Source: Bacteroidales bacterium
GTDB lineage: Bacteria > Bacteroidota > Bacteroidia > Bacteroidales > Lentimicrobiaceae
Direction: 5' to 3'
DNA: 64,000 bases
Assembly (NCBI GenBank): GCA_016709025.1
Contig: JADJEQ010000026.1
Span: 23,414 to 87,413, forward strand
In this document: positions 16,523 through 26,270 of the stretch, piece after piece
Position numbering within the stretch: position 1 is the stretch's first letter
Layout of the letters: each line of letters begins with the position of its first letter
Notes under the pieces: model-generated
Seen by the model: only the letters and a program-made list of their open reading frames with translations
Databases searched by the model: none
What the model was told of the DNA's origin: nothing
Program-made: the position numbers and the translations under genes

Positions 16523-19480
16523 ATGGAAACACTTAATATCTACGGCAAAATGAGAAGTATCCTAACCCTGCTGTTACTGGCTGCCTTTTTCATGACAATC
16601 ACGGGTCATGTCTCCGCACAGGATTCCAAACCTGTCAGAGTTTCAGGGACGGTTGCCGATTATACCAACGGTGAGTTGCTGCCCGGGGTTAACGTCTCTG
16701 TAAAGGGAACCCAAACCGGAAGTGTTACCGATGTAAATGGCAAATACATCCTCGATGCACTACAGGGCTCAGTGCTGGTGTTCAGCTTTGTTGGATATGA
16801 ATCCACTGAAATTACCGTTGGATCACAAACTGCGGTGAATATCAGGTTGAAGCCAACCATTGAGTCGCTCGATGAGGTGGTGGTGATCGGCTATGGACTC
16901 ACTACCAAAAAGGAGATTACCGGCTCCATTGCGTCGGTAAAAGCCGAAGACTTTAACAAAGGGACCTTCAACAATCCGATGGGACTTCTGCAGGGTAAGG
17001 TAGCCGGGCTTTCCATCACCCAGCCCAACGGAGCCGATCCGCAGGCGGGTTACCAGATATTGCTGCGTGGTACCAATACCCTTACTTCGGGCCAGGGACC
17101 CCTGATCATTGTGGATGGAATAGCCGGTGTGGATCTGAAAAATGTGAGTTTTGAGGAAGTTGAATCAATGGATGTGCTGAAAGACGGTTCTGCCGCTGCC
17201 ATTTACGGTACCAGGGGTTCAAACGGGGTAATTATCATTACTACCAAAAGAGCAAAAACCGGTGTCAGCAAAATAGAGTATTCCGGTTATATGTCGGTAC
17301 AGGTCGCCCCGCACGGCGTAGAGAACCTGACTGCCCAACAGTTTGAAGATGCAATCAACACCTATGCGCCCGATAAAGTGGGAAGTCTTTACGGATCAAG
17401 CACCGATTGGTTCAAGGAAATCACCCGTACGGCTCCCTTCAGTCATACGCACAACCTGGCCATTTCGGGTGGCAACGAATCGTTCTCGCACCGGACCGTA
17501 TTTTTTGCGGATATGGCCGACGGACTGCTCAAAGACAATGAATCAAACAAGTACCTGGTTCGTACGAATATCAGCCAGAAGGCGCTCGACGGAATCCTGA
17601 CCCTGGATTACAACCTGAGTTACACCATGCGCAATTATAAACCGGCCAATTACGACCTTTTTTACCAGGCATTTATCCGCAACCCGACGTCGCCCGTATA
17701 TGACCCCACCAATGAGTATTCAGGCGGTTATACACAAATCTCAGGCATGAATTACTACAACCCGGTGGCCATGCTCAATGAACGGACCAGGGACGGGAAA
17801 ACCGATGACCTCGGCGCCAATGTACGTGCAACCCTGAAACTCGGAAAATCGCTGAACTGGGTCAACATGGTCTCTATTGAAAAATCAGACTGGGAAGAAC
17901 TCACCTACAAAACCCAATATTACCCGGGCAGCTTAGGCAGCGACGGGGAAGCCGAAGTGAGCAACGGACGCAGCAGCGACCTGCAGTATGAAAGTACACT
18001 CAATTACACACAATCATGGAACAGCCATAACTTTCAGGCGCTGGGCGGATATTCATTCGAAGAGGCTGAATCAAACGACTCATACATGATCAATGCAGGA
18101 TTCGATACAGATATTTACGGCCCTCACAACATAGGCGCAGGTGCTTCACTTGCCGAAGGAACCGCCGAAATGGGTTCCTACAAGGGCATGAGCCGCCTGA
18201 TTTCGTTTTTTGGCCGTGTTATGTACAATTACGATGAACGTTACCTTTTTGCGGCTTCTCTGAGGCGCGAAGGCTCATCCAGGTTTGGCGACAACCACAA
18301 ATGGGGATGGTTCCCATCTGCCAGTGTCGGATGGCGCATGAACAGGGAAGACTTTATGAAAGACATCGCCTGGATCAACGACCTGAAGTTTCGGATAGGC
18401 TACGGGGTTACCGGAAACCAGGACATTGGCAATTATAAATCACTGCTGCTGATGGGCCGTGCCGGAAAGTTTTATTACAACGGCGAATGGATCAACACCT
18501 ATCAGCCCGTAAGCAACCCCAATCCTGACCTGAAGTGGGAGAACAAATCGGAAATCAATGCCGGTTTTGACTTTGCAACCCTCAATAACCGCCTCAGCGG
18601 AACCATCGATGTGTATTACAGGAATAGTACCGATCTGCTTTACACCTACAACGTATCGGTTCCACCTTATCTTTATAAGGAACTGTTCACCAATGTGGGA
18701 ACCATCAGCAACCGTGGGATTGAACTTTCGCTCAAAGGTGTTCCGGTGCGAAATACAGATTTTAGCTGGACATCCATCCTCACTTTCAGCAAGAACAAGA
18801 ACATCCTCGAAAAATTCTCAAACGAGGAATTCACGGATGATTCGTACGACATTGGCTGGATTGGCGATGCCATCGGGGTAAACTGCCAGAAACTGCGCGA
18901 AGGTGAAAGTCTGGGTACTTTCTACGGTCCTGTATGGATCGGACTCGATGAACTCGGCCACGACCTGTTTAAAAATGCCAACCCGGTTGGCCTGGTAAAT
19001 CCGGAGGACTGGGAAGAGATTGGCAATGCTTATCCCGACTTTATGCTGGGCTGGAGCAACTACTTTACATGGCGCGATTTTGATTTCAGCTTTGCTTTCC
19101 GCGCTGGTATCGGGGGCGAGGTGCTGAACACCTACCGTTTGTACTACGAAAACTGGGGAACCCTGGGATTGAACAATGTTACCCTGTCGCAGTATGAAAA
19201 TCCGGAGTTCACCGGAAATGCAAGATATTCATCAAAATATGTGGAGGATGCCACATTTCTGAAACTCGACAACATCTCGGCCGGGTACAATATGCCCGTT
19301 CACATGAAGTACATCACCAAACTCAGGATTTATGCCACCGCGCAGGATGTATTCTGCCTCACCGGATACCAGGGGATTGATCCGGAAGTAAACCTCAGCG
19401 GGCTTACCCCGGGCATTGAGTACCTCTCGTATTACCCCAGAACAACCGTACTGACACTTGGAATAAACGTTACATTTTAG
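16523..19480 (+). CDS. SusC/RagA family TonB-linked outer-membrane transporter
   Basis: A 985-residue TonB-dependent transporter. After the signal peptide (ending near SAQ, residue 33) comes a carboxypeptidase-D-regulatory-like domain (about 38-112; SGTVADYTNGELLPGVNVSVKG, then VNGKYIL). The TonB-box region ESLDEVVVIGYG (about 114-125) and the plug with LLRGTNTLTSG and GLITTKR-type motifs follow, and the rest is the 22-strand barrel ending in a LTLGINVTF-type C-terminus. It pairs with the SusD-like lipoprotein directly downstream to import oligosaccharides or nucleosides in a TonB-dependent way. The start could also be the Met at 16550. It begins 17 bases after rbsK. In the ribose-scavenging locus of B. 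thetaiotaomicron the matching pair is rusC/rusD. Confidence 0.95.
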   Translation: METLNIYGKMRSILTLLLLAAFFMTITGHVSAQDSKPVRVSGTVADYTNGELLPGVNVSVKGTQTGSVTDVNGKYILDALQGSVLVFSFVGYESTEITVGSQTAVNIRLKPTIESLDEVVVIGYGLTTKKEITGSIASVKAEDFNKGTFNNPMGLLQGKVAGLSITQPNGADPQAGYQILLRGTNTLTSGQGPLIIVDGIAGVDLKNVSFEEVESMDVLKDGSAAAIYGTRGSNGVIIITTKRAKTGVSKIEYSGYMSVQVAPHGVENLTAQQFEDAINTYAPDKVGSLYGSSTDWFKEITRTAPFSHTHNLAISGGNESFSHRTVFFADMADGLLKDNESNKYLVRTNISQKALDGILTLDYNLSYTMRNYKPANYDLFYQAFIRNPTSPVYDPTNEYSGGYTQISGMNYYNPVAMLNERTRDGKTDDLGANVRATLKLGKSLNWVNMVSIEKSDWEELTYKTQYYPGSLGSDGEAEVSNGRSSDLQYESTLNYTQSWNSHNFQALGGYSFEEAESNDSYMINAGFDTDIYGPHNIGAGASLAEGTAEMGSYKGMSRLISFFGRVMYNYDERYLFAASLRREGSSRFGDNHKWGWFPSASVGWRMNREDFMKDIAWINDLKFRIGYGVTGNQDIGNYKSLLLMGRAGKFYYNGEWINTYQPVSNPNPDLKWENKSEINAGFDFATLNNRLSGTIDVYYRNSTDLLYTYNVSVPPYLYKELFTNVGTISNRGIELSLKGVPVRNTDFSWTSILTFSKNKNILEKFSNEEFTDDSYDIGWIGDAIGVNCQKLREGESLGTFYGPVWIGLDELGHDLFKNANPVGLVNPEDWEEIGNAYPDFMLGWSNYFTWRDFDFSFAFRAGIGGEVLNTYRLYYENWGTLGLNNVTLSQYENPEFTGNARYSSKYVEDATFLKLDNISAGYNMPVHMKYITKLRIYATAQDVFCLTGYQGIDPEVNLSGLTPGIEYLSYYPRTTVLTLGINVTF

Positions 19481-19498
19481 TTAAACATGCTACCTGTT

Positions 19499-21022
19499 AT
19501 GAAAACAACCTGGAAATTTCTGGCTTTACTGGCGGTAACTGCCATGAGCATGGGTGCATGCACCAACCTCGAAGAAGAAGTGTTCTCAGAGATTCCGATC
19601 GATAAATTCTTTCAAACCGAAGAGGATGTGCTGATGAACGCCGGAAGAGCATATACCAAGCTTCAGCGTTTCCCCGAGGAACAAAGACTCTGGTCGCTGA
19701 TTGAGAATTCGTCGGACGAAATGGTTATTCCCGGCCGCGACGATGGTTTGTGGTGGGAGCAGGGCCGATGGGACGAATTGCATACCCATAACTTTACCTC
19801 CACCAACAAGATTCTGAGACAGTCCTGGGAATACGTTTTCGAAGGCATCAGCGCCTGCAACGAGGTGATTTATGAAACCGAAGAAACCGACATCAACTTC
19901 GAAGGGAAGGATCGTATTGTTGCCGAAATCAAGATTTTACGGGCACTTTTCTATTACTGGGGCATCGATAACTGGGGCAATATTCCGTTTACCGTCGATT
20001 TTACCGACAAGGAACTTCCCGAACAGAAGGACCGCAAATTTGTATTTGATTTTATTGAGCAGGAGATTCTCGACAACGTGGATGCCTTGCAGGAGCAGCC
20101 AACCACGCAATATTACGGAAGGGTGACGAAGGGAATGGCCTACACACTCCTGGCTAAACTCTACCTGAATGCAGAGGAATGGATTGGGGAGAACAAGTAT
20201 CAGCAATCGGTCGATGCCTGTGATATGGTCATCGGTTCGAATGCCTATTCAATTGAAACAGATTATTTTGCCAACTTTAAAGTGCAGAATGAGGGCTCAC
20301 TGGAGAATATTTTCGTTATTCCAAACCACTCTGTTTATACAAAAGACAGGCTATACTGGTATACGCTTACCCTGAATGACGCCAGCCGGGCTACCTTTGG
20401 ATTTAAAGGCGAAATGTGGGATGGTTTTGTGCTTGAGCCGGAATTCTTCAATAAATACGCTGAAAATGACCTGCGTCGCAACAGTTTTCTGTTCGGACAA
20501 CAATACGACATGAGCGGGAACCCCATCTATTTTCTTGAAAACGGCGATACCACCTGGTTTGAATACACGCCGACCATTGCCAATTACCGGGCACGTAAAA
20601 AATGGGAGGGAGCGCGTTGCTGCAAATATGAATACCAGAAAGAGCTTGAATACTATGTCATCGATATGGAGAACGACTTTGTGTTGTTCCGTTATGCCGA
20701 TGTGTTGTACACCAAACTTGAAGCTTTGCACCGCATGGGTCGTGCAGGTGAAATGCTGAACGATCCTGCGCTGCAGAAGATCAGGACCAGGGCCGGCCTT
20801 GCACCTTACCAGGCTTCAGAGATCACCGATGCGGAATTGCTCGATGAATTCGGCCGTGAGTTTGCCTGGGAAGCCCGCCGCCGTCAGGACCAGATACGGT
20901 TTGGCAACTGGGGAAGCACCTGGTGGAACAAGCCGCCATCCGGACCCACCGCAAAGCTTTTCCCGATTCCTCAAACTGCTTTGAGTTCCAATTCCAAACT
21001 ACAACAAAATGATGGATATTAG
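19499..21022 (+). CDS. SusD/RagB family nutrient-binding lipoprotein
   Basis: A 507-residue surface lipoprotein. The start at 19499 (alternative 19487) gives a signal peptide with cysteine 21 (MGAC) as the lipidation site. The helical SusD fold is visible from family features: NEVIYETEE, the RALFYYWGIDNWG motif and the C-terminal FPIPQTAL. It forms the lid of the SusC transporter and captures the substrate at the cell surface. The gap to SusC is 18 bases. The last codons run up to 21022, leaving the next gene's start (21027) only 4 bases away. The likely substrate, from the neighbours, is a ribose-containing molecule such as a nucleoside or ADP-ribose derivative. Confidence 0.93.
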   Translation: MKTTWKFLALLAVTAMSMGACTNLEEEVFSEIPIDKFFQTEEDVLMNAGRAYTKLQRFPEEQRLWSLIENSSDEMVIPGRDDGLWWEQGRWDELHTHNFTSTNKILRQSWEYVFEGISACNEVIYETEETDINFEGKDRIVAEIKILRALFYYWGIDNWGNIPFTVDFTDKELPEQKDRKFVFDFIEQEILDNVDALQEQPTTQYYGRVTKGMAYTLLAKLYLNAEEWIGENKYQQSVDACDMVIGSNAYSIETDYFANFKVQNEGSLENIFVIPNHSVYTKDRLYWYTLTLNDASRATFGFKGEMWDGFVLEPEFFNKYAENDLRRNSFLFGQQYDMSGNPIYFLENGDTTWFEYTPTIANYRARKKWEGARCCKYEYQKELEYYVIDMENDFVLFRYADVLYTKLEALHRMGRAGEMLNDPALQKIRTRAGLAPYQASEITDAELLDEFGREFAWEARRRQDQIRFGNWGSTWWNKPPSGPTAKLFPIPQTALSSNSKLQQNDGY

Positions 21023-21026
21023 CCCG

Positions 21027-23027
21027 ATGAAAAATAACCTGAGCCGACATTTCTGCCGATTCCCCATAGTGGTGTTGATCTTTCTGACGGGCACGCTGGT
21101 TGTTTCGGCCGGCAAACCGGTTCGCATCAGCAAGGCGGAACTGCACGATAAAATTGCCGCCGCCTGGATTGGCCAGATGATCGGCAATATCTACGGTCTG
21201 CCGCATGAGAACAAATACGTAAATGCGCCCGGTCTTGAAAACTGGCCGTACGGGTACACCAAAAACCTCGACAAACTGCAAAAATACGACGGTGCATTTT
21301 CCGACGATGACACCGATGTTGAATACATGTACCTGCTGCAGATGCAGCAATTCGGGCCGGAGCCTTCGTATGCTCAGTTGCGCGATGCCTGGATGTATCA
21401 TATCCGCGATCGGGTGTGGCTTGCCAACCGCGGGGCCCTGGGACTGATGCACCATGGCTACACGCCTCCCTTTACCGGAAGCAAAGCCCTGAATCCGCAC
21501 TGGTACCAGATTGATCCGCAACTGATCAATGAAATATGGGCCTTCACGGCACCGGGCATGGTGAATTACTCAGCCGGTAAATCAGAATGGGCTGCCCGCA
21601 TCACCAGCGACGACTGGGGCGTTGAACCCACCATTCACTACGGGGCCATGTATGCCGCCGCATTTTTTGAAAAGGATATGCGCAAGCTGATCGACATCGG
21701 ACTCGCGGCATTGCCGCAGAATGGCAGATATGCCGCCACGGTAAGGGAAATGATTGAAATTCACGACCGAAACCCGAAGGACTGGAAAGCAGCCTGGAAG
21801 GAAATGGCTCAGAAATACTACGTGGATGAGCCCGACATGACCAAAACCATCTGGAATGCCAACCTCAACGGTGCCTGCGCCATTCTCGCGATGCTATATG
21901 GTGAAGGTGATTTTCAAAGAACACTCGACCTGTCGTGCGCCATGGGTTTCGATGCCGACAACCAGGCGGCTACGGTAGCCGGGCTGATGGGCGTGATCAA
22001 CGGCATGAAGGGACTTCCTGAAAACCTGTACCTTCCCGTGAAAGGATGGACCAAACCCTTCAACGACAAGTACATCAACATTACCCGTTACGACCTGAAG
22101 GATGCCCGCATCTCTGAAATCATCGACAACACCGTAAAGGCTGCCATTGACCTGGTGCTGCTGAAAGGTGGTTCGATCAGCGGGAAACCCGGCAAGGAAG
22201 TGGTGACCATCAATCCTGACGCAGTATTTGACGCTCCGCTCGAGTTCTATCTTGGCCCTATGCCTGTGCTGGAAACCGGTAAACCGGTGGATTTTACCTT
22301 TTACACCGAAGCCAATAAAAAATACAACTGGAGCCTTGTATCCGGCAAATTGCCGGATGGCCTTTCCTTTTCGAAAGGACAGTTGAAAGGGGTGCCGGCA
22401 AAAGCCGGATCCTTCGATTTTCAATTGCAGCTTGACAATGGCAAAGAGAAAATATTGAGAACGTTCACCCTGATGGTGCGAACGGAGAATTTTGCCGCAT
22501 CGGCCGATACCATTTATGCCAATGTAAGGCAACTCAATGAAAAAGTGCTCGATTCATGCTGGGTAACCTTTGGCAAATCGCTTTACGCGAAGGATGTTTC
22601 GGTGATCAACGATGGTAAGATTTCGGGCCCGGGTTCTGTCTTTTATAGTCTGGCCGCAAAAACGAAAATTCCTAAAGTGGATTATTACGGATACGGATGG
22701 GACAATCCGCAGACAATTAGCATGCTTGCGTTTAATACCGGTGGTATGGAGGAGTTTGGTGGTTGGTTTACTTCTCTGAATGTGCAATATCTGAATGATG
22801 CCGGCAGGTGGGTGCCGGTTGAGCGCTCCGCGGTCAATCCCCCTCTGCCTGCATCGGATATTGTTTTTATTCAACCCCATTATGCAGAGTATGTGATCAC
22901 CTTTAATCCTGTAAAAACCAAAGGAATACGCATTATCGGCGATGCCATGATCCAGGATCACTGGAACAAATACACCAAAAAAGTATCTGGATTTACTTCA
23001 ATTACCGAGTTGAGTGTTTACCACTAA
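21027..23027 (+). CDS. ADP-ribosylglycohydrolase family protein with C-terminal Ig-like part (paralogue 1)
   Basis: A 666-residue secreted protein. The chosen start at 21027 gives a signal peptide (FPIVVLIFLTGTLVVSAG); the ATG at 21009 overlaps the SusD stop. The first about 380 residues match the ADP-ribosylglycohydrolase family: an N-terminal WIGQMIGN motif, the metal-binding SDDDTDVEYM motif (about 93-101) and the C-terminal GFDADNQAATVAGLMG, where the family normally has GxDxDT. The rest (about 400-660) is beta-rich with a putative Ig-like segment (LPDGLSFSKGQLKGVPAKAG). It should remove ADP-ribose or cleave related N- or O-ribosyl bonds outside the cytoplasm. Exact substrate is unknown. 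Confidence 0.82.
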   Translation: MKNNLSRHFCRFPIVVLIFLTGTLVVSAGKPVRISKAELHDKIAAAWIGQMIGNIYGLPHENKYVNAPGLENWPYGYTKNLDKLQKYDGAFSDDDTDVEYMYLLQMQQFGPEPSYAQLRDAWMYHIRDRVWLANRGALGLMHHGYTPPFTGSKALNPHWYQIDPQLINEIWAFTAPGMVNYSAGKSEWAARITSDDWGVEPTIHYGAMYAAAFFEKDMRKLIDIGLAALPQNGRYAATVREMIEIHDRNPKDWKAAWKEMAQKYYVDEPDMTKTIWNANLNGACAILAMLYGEGDFQRTLDLSCAMGFDADNQAATVAGLMGVINGMKGLPENLYLPVKGWTKPFNDKYINITRYDLKDARISEIIDNTVKAAIDLVLLKGGSISGKPGKEVVTINPDAVFDAPLEFYLGPMPVLETGKPVDFTFYTEANKKYNWSLVSGKLPDGLSFSKGQLKGVPAKAGSFDFQLQLDNGKEKILRTFTLMVRTENFAASADTIYANVRQLNEKVLDSCWVTFGKSLYAKDVSVINDGKISGPGSVFYSLAAKTKIPKVDYYGYGWDNPQTISMLAFNTGGMEEFGGWFTSLNVQYLNDAGRWVPVERSAVNPPLPASDIVFIQPHYAEYVITFNPVKTKGIRIIGDAMIQDHWNKYTKKVSGFTSITELSVYH

Positions 23028-23039
23028 ACCCCTGTGAAT

Positions 23040-24680
23040 ATGAAAACTGGCCTCTGTTATACGCTCAAACTTGCCTTCGCTGCGCTGTTGCTGGTTGCAC
23101 TGAATACTTCGTGCAGTCAGCAGGATAAAAAGACGGCAGCAGGTAAATCATCCAACACCCTTACCCACGAACAGCTGAAAGACAAGATCAGGGGTGGCTG
23201 GGCCGGACAGACGATCGGGGTGGTTTACGGCGCTCCGGTTGAATTCAAATACCAGGGCTCCATCATCGGCGAACAACAGGTGATTCCCTGGCACGATACC
23301 TATGTGAAATACTGGTGGGACAAGAAACCCGGGCTGTTCGATGATATCTACACCGATCTGAATTTTGTGGATGTTTTCGAAAAATACGGCATCGGGGTGA
23401 GTACCGATACCATTGCAGCGTACTGGGCCAACACCGCATATCACCTGGCGCATGCCAACCAGGCTTCACGGTACAACATCCTCAGGGGAATGAAACCACC
23501 TCAAACCGGATTCTGGATGAACAATCCGCACGCCGATGACCTTGATTTCCAGATTGAATCTGATTTTATTGGCCTGATGGCACCCGGAATGGTGAACCGT
23601 GCTACCGAAATCGCCGACAGGGTCGGGCACATCATGAACAGCGGTGACGGCTGGTACGGGGGCGTTTTTATTTCATCGCTTTACTCCCTGGCTTTTGTTT
23701 CGGATGATGTGAATTTCATCGTCGAAAAATCACTGATGACCATCCCGGAAGGAACACAGTTTCACGATTGCATCGCCGATGTAATGAAATGGCATAAGCA
23801 ATATCCGGATGACTGGAAAGCAACCTGGTTTGAGCTGGAAAAGAAATGGAACAGGGACGTGGGCTGCCCCAAAGGCGTTTACCTCTCATTCAACATCGAT
23901 GCAAAGATTAATTCGGCATACGTGGCCATTGGATTGCTTTACGGACAGGGGAATTTTACTAAATCGGTCGACATTGCCGCCCGTTGCGGTCAGGATGCCG
24001 ATTGCAATCCCGCTTCTGTAGGCGGAGTGTTGGGCGTTATGACAGGCTATTCCAATATCCCTGCTTTCTGGCTTGAACCATTGCAGGAAATTGAAAACCT
24101 GAATTTTGAAAGTACCACCACATCCCTCGCCAGGGCATATCAGCTCAGTTACAAGCATGCAATGCAGGTTATAACAAAAGCAGGGGGTAAAACCATTGGT
24201 GCTGAAGTAGTTATTCCCTATGAAGAACCGGTTGCAGTGGCTTTCGAACAGAATTTTGAGAAGACCTTCCCGATTGCCCGGACAAAAATTGATTTTTCGG
24301 TTCGTGACGAATTTTCATTCGAATTCACCGGCAATGGTTACATCCTTTATGGAAATATGGTTAAGCGGTCGAAGATCGATGCTGATTACATCGACCGGGT
24401 TTCAAAAAGACTCGGATCTGAAGTGTTCGGGCTGGCTGAACTGAACGACCCTTATGTGGCTGAACTGGAGATTTACATCGATGGAAAGCTTGACGAAAAA
24501 GCCCTGCTTCCGATGAAAAATACCTCACGCCGTCTCGAGCCGGCCTGGAAATACCAGTTGCCTGAAGGAAAGCATGAAGTCAGGCTAAAATGGATCAATC
24601 CGGAAACGGATTATGAAATCAGGCTGAACGACCTGATCGTTTACTCTGAAAATCCACCTCAAAGTCCTTTACCTAAATAA
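23040..24680 (+). CDS. ADP-ribosylglycohydrolase family lipoprotein (paralogue 2)
   Basis: A 546-residue lipoprotein. The start is the ATG at 23040, with the GTG at 23034 just upstream; the signal peptide leads to the lipobox ALNTSC. The catalytic domain is visible as KIRGGWAGQTIGVVYGAP, then PGLFDDIYTDL (metal-binding DD near residue 102) and CGQDADCNPASVGGVLG (about 318-334), which corresponds to the family's second metal-binding site. The last about 150 residues form a separate beta-domain. It is about 45 percent similar by eye to paralogue 3 and follows paralogue 1 after 12 bases. I infer a periplasmic or surface enzyme releasing ribose moieties for this locus. Confidence 0.85.
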   Translation: MKTGLCYTLKLAFAALLLVALNTSCSQQDKKTAAGKSSNTLTHEQLKDKIRGGWAGQTIGVVYGAPVEFKYQGSIIGEQQVIPWHDTYVKYWWDKKPGLFDDIYTDLNFVDVFEKYGIGVSTDTIAAYWANTAYHLAHANQASRYNILRGMKPPQTGFWMNNPHADDLDFQIESDFIGLMAPGMVNRATEIADRVGHIMNSGDGWYGGVFISSLYSLAFVSDDVNFIVEKSLMTIPEGTQFHDCIADVMKWHKQYPDDWKATWFELEKKWNRDVGCPKGVYLSFNIDAKINSAYVAIGLLYGQGNFTKSVDIAARCGQDADCNPASVGGVLGVMTGYSNIPAFWLEPLQEIENLNFESTTTSLARAYQLSYKHAMQVITKAGGKTIGAEVVIPYEEPVAVAFEQNFEKTFPIARTKIDFSVRDEFSFEFTGNGYILYGNMVKRSKIDADYIDRVSKRLGSEVFGLAELNDPYVAELEIYIDGKLDEKALLPMKNTSRRLEPAWKYQLPEGKHEVRLKWINPETDYEIRLNDLIVYSENPPQSPLPK

Positions 24681-24689
24681 ATTCCGGTT

Positions 24690-26261
24690 ATGTACCGACT
24701 GATAACTGCTCTATTTCTTATCCTGACTTTTGCCTCCTGCCAGCGAAAGACGGCTGAACCTGCTGCCATGCCTGAACAGGTCGTCATGAGCAAAAAGGTG
24801 CTGTTCGACAAGATCAAAGGTGGCTGGGCCGGGCAAACCATTGGTTGCACCTATGGAGGTCCCACGGAATTTAAGTTCAAGGGCACCATGATCCAGGAAT
24901 ATCAGCAGATGATCTGGTACGATGATTACATCAGTGAAATCTATGCAATTGATCCCGGTCTGTACGACGATGTTTATCTTGATTTTACTTTTGTTCAGGT
25001 AATTGAACGGCTGGGTGCCATGGCGCCGGCCGATTCCTTTGCAGTCGCTTTTGCCCGCGAGGATTATAAACTGTGGCATGCCAACCAGGCTGCCCGGTAC
25101 AACATCCTGAACGGAATCATGCCTCCGGAGTCGGGTCATTGGATGAACAATCCGCATGCAGATGATATTGATTTCCAGATAGAAGCCGATTTTGCCGGGC
25201 TGATGTCACCGGGGATGATCAATACCGCGGCCGAAATCTGCGACCGCACCGGACACATCATGAATTACGGCGATGGCTGGTACGGGGGCGTATTTATGGC
25301 AGGTATGTATGCCACCGCATTTGTCTCTGACGACCTTGATTTCATCATTGAACAGGGCCTGAAACCCATCCCTGAAAAGAGTAAGTTCCACCAGGTGATC
25401 AGCGATGTGATCGGCTGGCACAAACAATATCCCGGCGACTGGAAGAAGTGCTGGTTTGAGGTCGAAAAGAAACATACTTCCGAAAAGGGCTGCCCCGAAG
25501 GCGTTTTCAATGCCTTTAACATCGATGCCAGCGTGAATGCGGCCTATGTGGTGATCGGATTGCTATACGGGGAAAAGGATTTTCACAAAACCATGGACAT
25601 CTCTACCCGTTGCGGACAGGATTCGGATTGCAATCCGGCCACGGCTGCAGGAATTCTCGGTGTTATGCTCGGTTATGATAAAATTCCTGCTTACTGGAAA
25701 CCTGCCATCGAAAAAGTGAACGACATTCAGTTTCCCTATTCCGATCTGACCCTCAATCAGGTATATGATCTGAGCTATAAACACGCGCTTTCTCAGATTG
25801 AAAAGCATGATGGAAAAGTTGAAGGGGATGAGGTTGTACTGAAGGTACAGACCCCGGAAATACTCAGGTATGAGGAGTCGTTCGAAGGCATGGTTCCCGT
25901 GAAGGAGCTGCTGGTTCGGACAGATCATCTGGACAACAACATTAAAATCGATTTCAACGGCACCGGCATTGTCGTGCTGGGTAATGTGAAAAGCCGGTGC
26001 ATCGACGAAACCCGGAATTTTGTAGCATTGCTTGATGTTTTCATCGACGGTGTTAAGACAGATCAGGTGAAAATGCCGTTCGACTACATCGTGCGTAAGT
26101 ACGATATTTACCACAAATATTTGTTACCGGCAGGTGATCACAAGCTTGAAATAAAGTGGGTGAACCAGGATCCGGACTTCAGGCTTTACTTTAAGTCGTA
26201 TGTGGTATACAGCGATAAGCCTTATGCTCAGGCAAAACCAGAAGAAAAGAAGGCGAAATAA
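24690..26261 (+). CDS. ADP-ribosylglycohydrolase family lipoprotein (paralogue 3)
   Basis: A 523-residue lipoprotein with lipobox LTFASC at residue 17. It has the same domain order as paralogue 2: KIKGGWAGQTIGCTYGGP, the metal motif PGLYDDVYLDF, and CGQDSDCNPATAAGILG for the second site, then a beta-rich tail. It is closest to paralogue 2 in this window, so the two probably arose by tandem duplication, with paralogue 1 more distant. All three keep the Asp clusters needed to bind two metal ions. The last stretch is lysine/glutamate-rich (QAKPEEKKAK). The gap to the esterase gene is 9 bases. Confidence 0.85.
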   Translation: MYRLITALFLILTFASCQRKTAEPAAMPEQVVMSKKVLFDKIKGGWAGQTIGCTYGGPTEFKFKGTMIQEYQQMIWYDDYISEIYAIDPGLYDDVYLDFTFVQVIERLGAMAPADSFAVAFAREDYKLWHANQAARYNILNGIMPPESGHWMNNPHADDIDFQIEADFAGLMSPGMINTAAEICDRTGHIMNYGDGWYGGVFMAGMYATAFVSDDLDFIIEQGLKPIPEKSKFHQVISDVIGWHKQYPGDWKKCWFEVEKKHTSEKGCPEGVFNAFNIDASVNAAYVVIGLLYGEKDFHKTMDISTRCGQDSDCNPATAAGILGVMLGYDKIPAYWKPAIEKVNDIQFPYSDLTLNQVYDLSYKHALSQIEKHDGKVEGDEVVLKVQTPEILRYEESFEGMVPVKELLVRTDHLDNNIKIDFNGTGIVVLGNVKSRCIDETRNFVALLDVFIDGVKTDQVKMPFDYIVRKYDIYHKYLLPAGDHKLEIKWVNQDPDFRLYFKSYVVYSDKPYAQAKPEEKKAK

Positions 26262-26270
26262 ATCTTTTAA

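Noticed and set aside
20823..21521. 232-residue minus-strand frame over the SusD/ADP-ribosylglycohydrolase junction
   Set aside because: Antisense to two well-supported genes; no domain or signal peptide.
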